From contig SLLP01000086.1 in assembly GCA_007133995.1 (NCBI GenBank), positions 1 through 10,786 of the forward strand: 10,786 nucleotides of DNA, in the 5' to 3' direction. The DNA is from Balneolales bacterium. Lineage in GTDB: Bacteria; Bacteroidota; Rhodothermia; Balneolales; Natronogracilivirgulaceae. The notes beneath the pieces were generated by a model that saw nothing but the letters and a program-made list of their open reading frames with translations, made no database searches and was not told the origin of the DNA. Shown piece by piece: positions 1 to 6,953 of this stretch. The translations under genes and the position numbers were made by a program. The stretch's first letter is position 1, and every line of letters begins with the position of its first letter.

Positions 1-305
1 CCGTGTATGCGATCGGACCGTTGCCGATGATGCGGGCGGTTGCCGACGTAACACGTGAGCCGGACATCCGGACCTGGGTCAGTCTGAACCCCATCATGAT
101 GGATGGTACCGGAATGTGCGGGGCCTGCCGGGTCACCGTTGGCAGTGAATTGAAATTTGCCTGTGTCGATGGTCCGGAGTTTGACGCCCACCAGGTCAAT
201 TTTGATGAGCTCATCGCTCGGAACCGAACCTACATCGGCCCGGAACAGCAGGCCTTGGAAACCTGGAAAAACAGAACAGAAACCACGGATTGCAAGCACT
301 TATGA
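1..305 (+). CDS. nfnA: NfnA/SudB-type ferredoxin-NADP reductase small subunit, C-terminal part (5' truncated by window edge)
   Basis: Only the last 100 or so codons are visible. The frame is open to the left edge, and the GTG at position 3 reads as an internal Val. The fragment begins with the end of the NAD-binding lobe (VYAIGPLPMM, typical of the ferredoxin-NADP reductase/dihydroorotate dehydrogenase PyrK-like family). It continues with the C-terminal [2Fe-2S] segment DGTGMCGACRVTVG and a later FACVDGPEFD. Three Cys and a nearby Asp are the expected cluster ligands in NfnA/NfnS proteins. The stop codon overlaps the next gene's ATG as ATGA, pointing to translational coupling and equal production of the two subunits. 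In the family this subunit binds FAD and NAD(H) and pairs with the NfnB/GltA-like subunit in the cytoplasm. It could instead be named sulfide dehydrogenase subunit beta (SudB). The sequence does not separate these names, and the FAD domain lies outside the window. Confidence 0.88.
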   Translation, partial: VYAIGPLPMMRAVADVTREPDIRTWVSLNPIMMDGTGMCGACRVTVGSELKFACVDGPEFDAHQVNFDELIARNRTYIGPEQQALETWKNRTETTDCKHL

Positions 306-1831
306 GCGGCAACGGACAGAATATGAAAGCGGCCGGCGGCAAAGGCCAAAAAAGGCCCAAGGTAATTGCCCTTAAGCCAAAAGATCGGATGAAAATACCC
401 CGGCATCTGCCGGATGAGCAGGATCCGAAAGAGCGCATCACCAACTTTTGTGAAGTTTCCGAGGGTTTCAACATTGAAAAAGCCCTGGAGGAGGCAACCC
501 GTTGCCTGGAGTGCAACGATCCGGTCTGCATGAAAGCCTGTCCGGTCAATGTGGATATCCCCGCCTTCATCCAGCTGCTATACCAGGGCGATTATGAGGG
601 CGCCATCCGGAAGATACGTGAGTCGAACTACTTGCCGGCCATTTGCGGCCGGGTGTGTCCGCAGGAGAATCTGTGCGAAAACAGCTGCATCGTCGGAAAA
701 AAGCTGGAGCCGCTGGCCATCGGCAAAATGGAGCGGTTCCTGGCCGATTATGAAGCGCGCAACGACTCATTCACCCCGCCGCCGGTGGCGGAATCGAAGG
801 GTCAGAGCGTGGCGGTTGTGGGATCGGGTCCGGGTGGACTCACCGTGGCTGCCGAGCTGGCCCAGATGGGCTATGATGTCACCATATTTGAAGCACTGCA
901 CGAGGCGGGCGGTGTACTGAAATATGGAATTCCGGAATTTCGGTTGCCAAAGCAGATTGTAGATGAGGAGGTGGACCGCGTGAAGGCGCTGGGTGTGAAG
1001 ATTGAGACCAATGTGATCATCGGCCGGACGCTCACCATTGATGAGCTCCTTGGTGAGATGGGATTTGGCGCCGTTTATATCGGCACCGGAGCCGGCTCGC
1101 CGCGCTTCCTGAATATTCCCGGTGAAAACCTCAGCGGAGTCTATTCGGCAAGTGAGCTGCTTACGCGTGTGAACCTGATGAAAGCCTACAAGTTTCCGGA
1201 ATTCGACACTCCGTTGAAGTTGGGGGAAAAGGTGGTTGTACTGGGTGGCGGGGATGTAGCGATGGATGCCGTGCGTACCTCCAAAAGGCTGGGTCCGGAT
1301 CAGACGCTGCTGCTCTATCGCCGGTCGCGTGAGGAGATGCCGGCACGTATCGAGGAAGTCCACCACGCCGAGGAAGAGGGCATTGAATTTCATTTTCTGA
1401 CCAGCCCGGTGGCTATACATGGTGATGAATCCGGTTGGGTAAAAGCGATCGAATGCGAGAAGATGGAGCTGGGAGAGCCTGATGAACAGGGCCGTCGCCG
1501 TCCGATACCGGTTGAGGGGTCCAATTTCACCATTGAAACCGACACGGTGGTGGTGGCCATTGGTCAAAGCCCCAACCCCATCATCCAACAAACTACACCC
1601 GGACTGGAAACAACAAAATGGGGCACTATTACAGTGGATAAAACCGGAGCCACGAGCCGGCCAGGCATTTTTGCCGGCGGCGATATTTCGCGTGGCGGCG
1701 CCACGGTTATCCAGGCTGTAGCTGATGGAAAGCAGGCTTCGCGTTCCATCGATGCCTATCTGACCAGGTTACGTCAGGAGGGAGCGAATCCCGGCAGTAA
1801 AGTAACCGAAAGTCACAAAAACAGAGCCTGA
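302..1831 (+). CDS. nfnB: NfnB/GltA-type NADPH-dependent iron-sulfur flavoprotein (glutamate synthase small subunit-like, SudA-like)
   Basis: This is a complete 509-residue protein if started at the ATG of the ATGA overlap. A TTG twelve bases upstream and an ATG at 323 are alternatives. The N-terminal iron-sulfur domain has two four-Cys groups: Cys68, 71, 76, 80 (CLECNDPVC and ACP) and Cys115, 119, 125, 129 (CGRVCPQENLCENSC). An FAD-binding Rossmann site GSGPGG is at 174-179, the NADPH-binding GGGDVAMDA at about 315-323, and the closing FAD motif GIFAGGDISRGGATVIQA at about 455-472. Length and domain order match the family commonly annotated gltA. No glutamate synthase large subunit is visible. 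The partner is the overlapping NfnA-like gene, which favours an NADH-dependent ferredoxin:NADP oxidoreductase (Nfn), an electron-bifurcating cytoplasmic complex, over true glutamate synthase. Sulfide dehydrogenase (SudAB) is the other possibility. The family is certain from the motifs; the exact reaction is inferred from context. Confidence 0.93.
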   Translation: MSGNGQNMKAAGGKGQKRPKVIALKPKDRMKIPRHLPDEQDPKERITNFCEVSEGFNIEKALEEATRCLECNDPVCMKACPVNVDIPAFIQLLYQGDYEGAIRKIRESNYLPAICGRVCPQENLCENSCIVGKKLEPLAIGKMERFLADYEARNDSFTPPPVAESKGQSVAVVGSGPGGLTVAAELAQMGYDVTIFEALHEAGGVLKYGIPEFRLPKQIVDEEVDRVKALGVKIETNVIIGRTLTIDELLGEMGFGAVYIGTGAGSPRFLNIPGENLSGVYSASELLTRVNLMKAYKFPEFDTPLKLGEKVVVLGGGDVAMDAVRTSKRLGPDQTLLLYRRSREEMPARIEEVHHAEEEGIEFHFLTSPVAIHGDESGWVKAIECEKMELGEPDEQGRRRPIPVEGSNFTIETDTVVVAIGQSPNPIIQQTTPGLETTKWGTITVDKTGATSRPGIFAGGDISRGGATVIQAVADGKQASRSIDAYLTRLRQEGANPGSKVTESHKNRA

Positions 1832-1986
1832 AACCAGGTCGTTGTTAATGGCAGTTCAGAATCTGGTCAGGCATATTTTCCCTGGCGCTCTTTTGTTTTT
1901 ATTTCGAAGATCGCGATTTTCAGTGTCAGGGAAGACGATGATTCCGGGACGGCACAATTTCATTTAAATGTTGGAGAATATAAGCG

Positions 1987-2838
1987 ATGCAAGTATATCT
2001 GAACGGCCGCTTTTCATCACGTGATGATGCAGCCATATCCATTAATGACCGCGGTTTTCTTTTTGGAGATGGGATTTATGAAGTCATTCGGATTATTAAT
2101 GGAAGACTGTTTCGGCTTGATGCACATATGAGGCGGATGGATCGTGGCTTGGGCGTACTTGAAATCCCGTTCACCGGTCAGCAGCGGGCGGAACTGCCGG
2201 CCATCATGGGTAAGCTTATCGCAGACAACAGACTGGAGAAAGGCGAAGGCACCATTTATCTTCAGATTACACGGGGAGCAGCGTTGCCGAGAACCCATGC
2301 CTATCCACCTGATAAAACACCTCCGACGGTCCTGGTAATGGCTTCACCTTTTGTTCCGGTCAAGGAAATTCTTGAAAAGGGAGGGCACGCCATAATGGTG
2401 CCGGACATCCGCTGGTCGCGTTGTGATCTTAAAACGATCAATCTCTTGCCGAATGTCATGGCGGCCCATGAGGAGAAAAAGCGGAATGCCGGAGGCGTGC
2501 TGATGGTGCGTGACGGATTCATCACGGAAGGTTACAAAAACAACGTATTTGCAGTGATTGATGGCGTTTTGTGGACCTATCCGGATTCCCCCTATATCCT
2601 CTCCGGCATCACACGCGATGTCGTGTTTGAGATAGCAGAACAGGAGGGCATAGCGGTGAGGCTTTGTCCTGTTGGCGAAAAGCAGATATTTAAGGCTGAC
2701 GAAGTGATGCTGACCGGAACCATTACCGATATCCAGCCGGTGGTTAGCATTGATGGTCACCGTATTGGTGCGGGTCGCCCCGGCCCTGTGACAAAACGGC
2801 TTCAGCAGGGCTTGCGACACCGGATGGATACTGAGTAA
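1987..2838 (+). CDS. dat: Class IV aminotransferase, D-amino acid (D-alanine) transaminase type
   Basis: This 283-residue PLP enzyme of fold type IV is close to the usual length for Bacillus D-amino acid transaminase. Family landmarks are the N-terminal DRGFLFGDGIYEV (21-33), IRWSRCDLKTINLLPNV (141-157) with Lys149 as the expected Schiff-base lysine, Glu181, and ILSGITRDVV (204-213). Tyr31 and the PRTH motif (Arg102, His104) correspond to the Tyr31/Arg98/His100 substrate-carboxylate trap of the Bacillus enzyme. This favours D-amino acid transaminase over branched-chain aminotransferase or aminodeoxychorismate lyase. The reaction would be D-alanine + 2-oxoglutarate to pyruvate + D-glutamate, feeding peptidoglycan or D-amino acid turnover. 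The cofactor loop reads EGYKNN where homologues usually have EGSSSN-like residues. The ATG start is preceded ten bases upstream by GGAG (1973-1976), the clearest ribosome-binding site in the window. It stands alone, 155 bases after nfnB and convergent with the OmpA gene. Confidence 0.88.
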   Translation: MQVYLNGRFSSRDDAAISINDRGFLFGDGIYEVIRIINGRLFRLDAHMRRMDRGLGVLEIPFTGQQRAELPAIMGKLIADNRLEKGEGTIYLQITRGAALPRTHAYPPDKTPPTVLVMASPFVPVKEILEKGGHAIMVPDIRWSRCDLKTINLLPNVMAAHEEKKRNAGGVLMVRDGFITEGYKNNVFAVIDGVLWTYPDSPYILSGITRDVVFEIAEQEGIAVRLCPVGEKQIFKADEVMLTGTITDIQPVVSIDGHRIGAGRPGPVTKRLQQGLRHRMDTE

Positions 2839-2866
2839 CGGGTACGTACGCAAGCAGGACAACCGG

Positions 2867-4396
2867 CTAACGTGCCCATTCGGGTGTAATCACCACGTCA
2901 ATTCGTCGGTTTTGCGCACGCCCCACATCCGTTTCGTTGCTGGCGACCGGCCGTTCCGGACCAAATCCGGTGGCTGTCATGTTGAGATCGCGGCCGATAT
3001 TAGCGCGAATGTATTCCGCTACGGCCTCAGCGCGATCATCCGACAGGCGCATGTTCAGTTCGCGGCTTCCCCGCGAGTCGGTGTGACCCTCTATGGCGAT
3101 ATCACTGCCAGGGAACAGGCGGATGGCATCCTGGAGCCTGCGAAGCAGTCCGAAATAAGCGGGTTCGATGGTTGACTGTCCCACCGGGAAAGTCAGCCCG
3201 TGCAACCGAATCAGAATATTGTTTCCATCCAGGAAGACATCTCCGTCGGTGGGTGGAATCAGATTTCTTACATTTTGAATTGCCTCGTCCCGTTTGCGCT
3301 GCACTTCGAGAAGAGCTGCAAGGTCTCCCGTTTGCTCGATTTCCAGACGCAATACATCAATTTCATTTTGCTTGCGACGAAGTTCTTCGGAGAGTTCAAT
3401 ATTTTCATTTCTGAGGTTTTCAATCTGACTCCGTGCTGCTGCAAGCCGGGTCTCTTTATTAGAAATTCTTGAGTCAAAAGCGCTGACAATGGTTTCTGCC
3501 GCTGCATCGAAACCGGAGTCGAACCGGACGTCAACGTCCATGGCATCACCAACTTTGTTCAGAGGTTGCTCAACTTTAAGGAAGACATCTTCAAAGGTAC
3601 TGTTATCTTGTCGCATCCTAACTATTTCACGGTGCAGGTAAAGAGCATAAGAGGCCCTGTAGGCGGCCTGTTCCGCAAGCCGGCCGGCTTCTTCGGTGTC
3701 GTACCGGTCTTCGGAAAGCATCTGCTCCACATTTTCTACTTCAGCCCTTGCCTGGGCAAAAGTTTTGGGTGCGTTGCGTTGTGCATCCTCTGCTGATGCT
3801 TCCCTCAGAGTCTCCCGGGCATTGTTCAGATAGTTGGCTTTGATGGCTTCCAGCTCAACGGCACGGTACCGTTCCTCGGCGCCTCTGGCCTGCTCCCGTG
3901 CACGGTTGACATTGCCCGCTTCCAGAAACTCTGCCGATGTCCGGAATTCAGATTCTGCGCTGTTCCAGCTATCAGGGCTGAATACGGGTGCATTGACTTC
4001 CAAAGCATCTTTTCGTGCCTGCATGGTTGAGCGAAATGTGACTTCGCCAAGAGCAGCAGTTTCTTCGGCTTTTTCGAAAGCTGCAACGGCCTGTTGCAGT
4101 TCAGTGCGAATCTGGTCAATTCCCCGTTCCTGCATTAAGAGCTGTTCTGCTCTTTCATAATGTCTCATACCGGTCGAAAAATATCCAGGGCTCAGGACAT
4201 CGGCCTGAATTGACTTGAGATCTTCCAATTTGGCATCGGCAGCGTGGAACAATTCATTTCGGATGCTTTGCTGTTCTGCCGTCAAGGTTGTGTCAGCTAC
4301 TTTCTCACTGGATCCACACCCGTGAAGAGGCAGGATGGCAATGGAGAGAAGAGTGGAAAATCCTATTGCTTTGTATAGCAAAGTAACTCCTTTCAT
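2867..4396 (-). CDS. OmpA-family outer-membrane lipoprotein with DUF4398-like helical repeats and coiled coil
   Basis: The protein has 509 residues. It begins with a lipoprotein signal: Lys2, Lys9, a hydrophobic stretch (about 10-23) and lipobox LHGC with lipid-bearing Cys27. Residues about 69-258 contain three similar helical modules, each opening with a Pro a few residues before an aromatic (P70, P141, P210). They are rich in Ala, Glu and Arg and resemble DUF4398 modules. Residues about 310-380 look like a coiled coil. The C-terminus (about 391-505) is an OmpA-like peptidoglycan-binding domain, with LTFPVGQSTI, IEGHTDSRGS (Asp440), LSDDRAEAVAEYI (Arg455) and AQNRRIDVVI. In this family the Asp and Arg bind the diaminopimelate peptide of the cell wall. 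The likely role is a periplasmic strut anchoring the outer membrane to peptidoglycan. That role is inferred, and the repeats' function is unknown. AAGG seven bases before the ATG may be a ribosome-binding site. The gene lies downstream of tRNA-Phe, behind a terminator, so it should have its own promoter, which I could not identify firmly. Confidence 0.9.
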   Translation of the reverse strand: MKGVTLLYKAIGFSTLLSIAILPLHGCGSSEKVADTTLTAEQQSIRNELFHAADAKLEDLKSIQADVLSPGYFSTGMRHYERAEQLLMQERGIDQIRTELQQAVAAFEKAEETAALGEVTFRSTMQARKDALEVNAPVFSPDSWNSAESEFRTSAEFLEAGNVNRAREQARGAEERYRAVELEAIKANYLNNARETLREASAEDAQRNAPKTFAQARAEVENVEQMLSEDRYDTEEAGRLAEQAAYRASYALYLHREIVRMRQDNSTFEDVFLKVEQPLNKVGDAMDVDVRFDSGFDAAAETIVSAFDSRISNKETRLAAARSQIENLRNENIELSEELRRKQNEIDVLRLEIEQTGDLAALLEVQRKRDEAIQNVRNLIPPTDGDVFLDGNNILIRLHGLTFPVGQSTIEPAYFGLLRRLQDAIRLFPGSDIAIEGHTDSRGSRELNMRLSDDRAEAVAEYIRANIGRDLNMTATGFGPERPVASNETDVGRAQNRRIDVVITPEWAR

Positions 4397-4512
4397 AGTT
4401 AAACCTTTTTTCTTGAATGATGGGTTGAGCGTGCAGGTTGGCGTAGAGATAATGTAAACAGTATTTCAATGGGAAAAAATATTCGGGATTTTTTTGCAGC
4501 AGCGATGGAACT

Positions 4513-4558
4513 AAAAAAAAAGCCCTGTACCGCTAACAACTTGCGATACAGGGCTTTT
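4513..4558 (-). terminator. Intrinsic terminator downstream of tRNA-Phe
   Basis: On the minus strand a perfect 12-bp stem (plus-strand arms 4518-4529 and 4547-4558, core AGCCCTGTA/TACAGGGCT) is followed by nine consecutive T (plus-strand A at 4513-4521, partly inside the stem). The loop contains a further 3-bp CGC/GCG pairing (4531-4533 with 4543-4545). It sits nine bases past the 3' end of tRNA-Phe and should end that transcript and any read-through from recJ. It also separates them from the OmpA-family gene. On the plus strand the T-run is only four bases, so termination there is less likely. Confidence 0.9.
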
Positions 4559-4567
4559 GAATAGCTG

Positions 4568-4640
4568 TGGGACCGGGCGGAATCGAACCGCCGACACATG
4601 GATTTTCAGTCCATTGCTCTACCAACTGAGCTACAGTCCC
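4568..4640 (-). tRNA. tRNA-Phe (anticodon GAA)
   Basis: The reverse complement folds as a complete 73-nt tRNA. The acceptor stem is GGGACTG/CGGTCCC with one G-T pair. The D arm is GCTC-AGTTGGTA-GAGC, the anticodon stem ATGGA/TCCAT with loop CTGAAAA (anticodon GAA, reading Phe codons), the variable loop GTGTC, and the T arm GGCGG-TTCGATT-CCGCC. The discriminator base is A. CCA is not encoded, so it must be added by tRNA nucleotidyltransferase. The gene lies 95 bases after the recJ stop on the same strand, with its own promoter-like element 19 bases upstream and a strong terminator downstream. Confidence 0.97.
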
Positions 4641-4659
4641 TCCCGCTTAAATGAGAAAT

Positions 4660-4690
4660 CAAATATACAGCCTTTTTTAATCTTAGAAAA
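4660..4690 (-). promoter_or_regulatory. Bacteroidota-type promoter for tRNA-Phe
   Basis: On the minus strand TATATTTG (plus-strand 4667-4660) matches exactly the Bacteroidota -7 element TAnnTTTG. It lies 19 bases before the first base of the mature tRNA. A T-rich TTTT (4690-4687) sits a 19-base spacer upstream, where the TTTG/TTG -33 element is expected. The match at -33 is partial. Placement directly before a tRNA, inside the short recJ-tRNA gap, makes a functional promoter likely. Confidence 0.7.
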
Positions 4691-4735
4691 CCGGGTATTT
4701 GGAAATTTTTCAGCTGGAAGAATCAACGCCGTCAT

Positions 4736-6460
4736 TTACGGCACAAGATCGCCATTTATATGGATATCCTTCAATCGCAGCTGCAATGTGGTTCGATTGT
4801 TCCAGGTATTTTCCTCGATGGCATATGCAATATCAACGGGTGCATTACCGGCATTCAGGAGAGGTTCGGCAAATTTTTTCATATTGAAGCCGATTGAGTC
4901 CATCACCCCGGCTCCGTCCTGACTGATACGCATTTTGAGGTGGCCCTGACCGACGATGGATGGACGTCCGGCAACTTGAATATTACGGCTTACAAACACC
5001 GGTTTCAGGTTATTGGGCCCATAGGGCTCGAACTGTTTCAGAAGTTTCCAGAACCGCGGAGTGATCTCCGACAGGGCAAGTTCGGCATCGATCATCAGCT
5101 CGGGTTTAAAGTCCTGCTCAGAGAGCGTCTCATTGGTAATCTGTTGGAACCGCTCGATAAAATTTGCAAGCTGATCTTCTGCGATGGTAAGTCCTGCCGC
5201 GTATTTATGCCCGCCGAACTGTACCAGCAGATCATCGCACTGTTTAAGCGCCTCGTAGATATTGAACCCGTTGATACTCCGTGCGGATCCCTTGATCAAG
5301 CCATCCACCGTGCTGAGCATAATGGTGGGCCGGCAGTAAATATCCACCAGACGGGAGGCTACAATGCCGATCACACCCAGGTGCCAGTCGGGATCATGAA
5401 GTACAAGACTGGAGCAGTTGTCGGGATCCATATTTTGATCGAGCTGCAGAAGAGCCTGACTCATGGTTTTGGTGTCCGTGTCGCGCCGCTGGAAGTTGAT
5501 CTTTTCAAGCCGGGCTGCATAATCATGAGCCTCGTGCCCGGTTTCTGCGATAAGCAGCGAGACCGCGACCGCTGCATCCCCCATACGTCCGGCCGCATTG
5601 ATGCGAGGACCAAGAGAGAAAACGATGTGGGAAGTTGATATTTCAGCGTCCCTGAGCTGGATGCGGTCCATCAGCGCCTTGACGCCCGGCCGGGGTTCCG
5701 CATTGATGCGTTTAAGTCCTTCCCGCATCAGAATGCGATTTTCATCCACAATCGGGACAATATCCGAGGCGATCGAAATGGCAACGAGGTCAAGATACGG
5801 GTGAGCGATTTCGGGTTGGAGTCCGAGCTTGACCAGTGTCGCCTGGACAAGCTTGAATCCGACTCCGGCGCCAGAGAGTCCTTTGAACGGGTAGGGGCAG
5901 CCGGGTTGTTTGGGATCGAGCACTGCCACGGCGTCCGGAATAACCTCACCGGCATTGTGATGGTCACAAATAATAAGTTCGATGCCCTTGCTTTTCGCGT
6001 ACTCGGTCTCTTCAACCGCAGTTATCCCGCAATCCACAGAGACAATCAATGTAGCACCGATCTCTCCGGCAAAGTCGATCCCGTCTTCACTGATACCGTA
6101 ACCTTCCTTGAACCGGTGCGGGATGTAGTAGCGCACATTAAGTCCGAAATTCTTCAGAAATGTGTAGACGATGGATGTGGCCGTGGTTCCATCTACGTCA
6201 TAGTCACCGTACACAACGACTGTTTCGCCCGTCCTTACGGCCGAAGCGAGGCGATCGGATCCTGCCTCCATCCCTTTCATCAGAAAAGGATCATGGAGCT
6301 GGCTCAGTGATGGGCGGAAAAACTTTTTTGCTTCTTCAAAGGTAGTGATCTTCCGGATAGCGAGCAGGTGTGCGATTGACCAGGGGATGCCAAGCTCCTC
6401 CTGCAGTCTGGGTGCAACCTCCTCATGTTCCGGCTGGATGAAATTCCATCGGAAAGACAT
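4736..6460 (-). CDS. recJ: Single-stranded-DNA-specific exonuclease RecJ
   Basis: This is a complete 574-residue protein, a normal RecJ length. The DHH phosphoesterase core is intact: GDYDVDGTT (85-93), VDCGIT (142-147), CDHHNAG (165-171) and DLVAISIASDIVP (224-236). These carry the Asp/His residues that bind the two catalytic metal ions. The DHHA1 domain follows, with RINAAGRM (286-293), GSARS (391-395) and GGHKYAAG (416-423). A C-terminal OB-fold region (about 450-570) is expected to bind ssDNA and contains FEPYGPNN (477-484). RecJ degrades ssDNA 5' to 3' in recombination repair, mismatch repair and fork processing in the cytoplasm. The ATG at 6460-6458 gives the standard N-terminus (MSFRWNF). 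No clear promoter was found in the region upstream; a (GT)5 run (6465-6474) lies just before the start. It is followed by tRNA-Phe on the same strand, and the terminator at 4513-4558 is the first strong one downstream. Confidence 0.97.
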   Translation of the reverse strand: MSFRWNFIQPEHEEVAPRLQEELGIPWSIAHLLAIRKITTFEEAKKFFRPSLSQLHDPFLMKGMEAGSDRLASAVRTGETVVVYGDYDVDGTTATSIVYTFLKNFGLNVRYYIPHRFKEGYGISEDGIDFAGEIGATLIVSVDCGITAVEETEYAKSKGIELIICDHHNAGEVIPDAVAVLDPKQPGCPYPFKGLSGAGVGFKLVQATLVKLGLQPEIAHPYLDLVAISIASDIVPIVDENRILMREGLKRINAEPRPGVKALMDRIQLRDAEISTSHIVFSLGPRINAAGRMGDAAVAVSLLIAETGHEAHDYAARLEKINFQRRDTDTKTMSQALLQLDQNMDPDNCSSLVLHDPDWHLGVIGIVASRLVDIYCRPTIMLSTVDGLIKGSARSINGFNIYEALKQCDDLLVQFGGHKYAAGLTIAEDQLANFIERFQQITNETLSEQDFKPELMIDAELALSEITPRFWKLLKQFEPYGPNNLKPVFVSRNIQVAGRPSIVGQGHLKMRISQDGAGVMDSIGFNMKKFAEPLLNAGNAPVDIAYAIEENTWNNRTTLQLRLKDIHINGDLVP

Positions 6461-6953
6461 AATGGTGTGTGTGTCTCGTTCTTTTTATCATGAAGAGGCT
6501 TACGGCGGTCAGGCCATCAAACCAAAACAGGGTTTCAGCTGTATTGCAATAACCCCTTTCTCAAGCTGAACCGGGTACGGTTTTTCAATCGGTAGACGAA
6601 AGCGGATGGTTGTCACACAAAATCGGTTTCTGCCGGATATAACGCACAATTAGCGATTTTTCATCTGTAAATCCACCACAATCAGAAAGAAATCACGGGA
6701 ATGCACCCAACGCAACTAGAAAATAAGGTACGAAAAAGAAATCTGTAATGATATGTGTGAGATTCAGAGGTGTCCGGGAGTTTCCGTTTCCGGCCATATC
6801 CAAGACATGGTTCTGATGAGAGCGAAAAAAGCGTATATTTGATACCCGTTTTATTTCCTTACATTTACATTTGATTGAGTGGAAGAAGGTGCTCCGGTGG
6901 AGTCAGATGTGCGCTGCCGGGCCTCTTCAGCAATCTCGAATTCAATTCGCTAC
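6461..6953. other. Divergent intergenic region between recJ and the RNA methyltransferase gene
   Basis: About 490 bases separate the divergent starts if the methyltransferase begins at 6954, or 418 if its GTG at 6879 is used. I see no convincing gene, tRNA or strong terminator hairpin here. The region is AT-richer than the flanking genes. It contains the (GT)5 tract beside recJ and the TATATTTG promoter near 6834. It must also hold the recJ promoter, for which I found only a one-mismatch TAnnTTTG on the minus strand (6652-6645) with no properly spaced partner. A small RNA cannot be excluded by eye. Confidence 0.5.
6811..6841 (+). promoter_or_regulatory. Bacteroidota-type promoter for the THUMP methyltransferase gene
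   Basis: TATATTTG at 6834-6841 is an exact match to the -7 element TAnnTTTG and is identical to the element before tRNA-Phe, including the flanking G and AT. TTC at 6811-6813, a 20-base spacer upstream, is a near match to the -33 TTG. Transcription would begin near 6848. That leaves about 30 bases before the GTG at 6879 or about 105 before the preferred ATG at 6954. Position and exact match make it credible, but it is unproven. Confidence 0.6.

Noticed and set aside
767..1591. Minus-strand 274-codon open frame opposite nfnB.
   Set aside because: It is antisense to intact FAD- and NADPH-binding motifs of nfnB, is rich in His and Arg as shadow frames often are, and has no family resemblance.
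1878..1933. Inverted repeat TTCCCTG (1878-1884)/CAGGGAA (1927-1933) and near-palindrome around ATCGCGAT (1906-1921) between nfnB and dat.
   Set aside because: The arms are short with a 42-base loop, and the two symmetric elements do not share a centre. They are expected by chance at this length and there is no known operator match.
2840..2877. 8-bp stem (GGGTACGT with ACGTGCCC, one G-T pair) between the convergent dat and OmpA genes, considered as a terminator.
   Set aside because: The loop is 22 bases, there is no T-run on either strand, and one arm lies inside the OmpA coding end, so it is too weak to call.
4474..4481. Minus-strand TATTTTTT as a -7 element for the OmpA-family gene.
   Set aside because: It has one mismatch to TAnnTTTG in an A/T-run where chance matches are frequent, and no -33 partner at the right spacing.
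4557..4922. Plus-strand 121-codon frame starting MNSCGTGRNRTADT.
   Set aside because: This is the well-known false protein produced by reading antisense through a tRNA gene, and it then overlaps recJ antisense.
4940..5638. Plus-strand 232-codon open frame opposite recJ.
   Set aside because: It lies entirely inside the recJ gene, which has full DHH/DHHA1 motifs. The frame is an antisense shadow with no recognisable domain.
6879..6953. In-frame GTG extension giving a 25-residue longer methyltransferase.
   Set aside because: The added residues do not resemble the family N-terminus, while ATG 6954 places the conserved GLEEVLAEEL region at the usual distance. The GTG cannot be fully excluded, since it fits the promoter spacing better.
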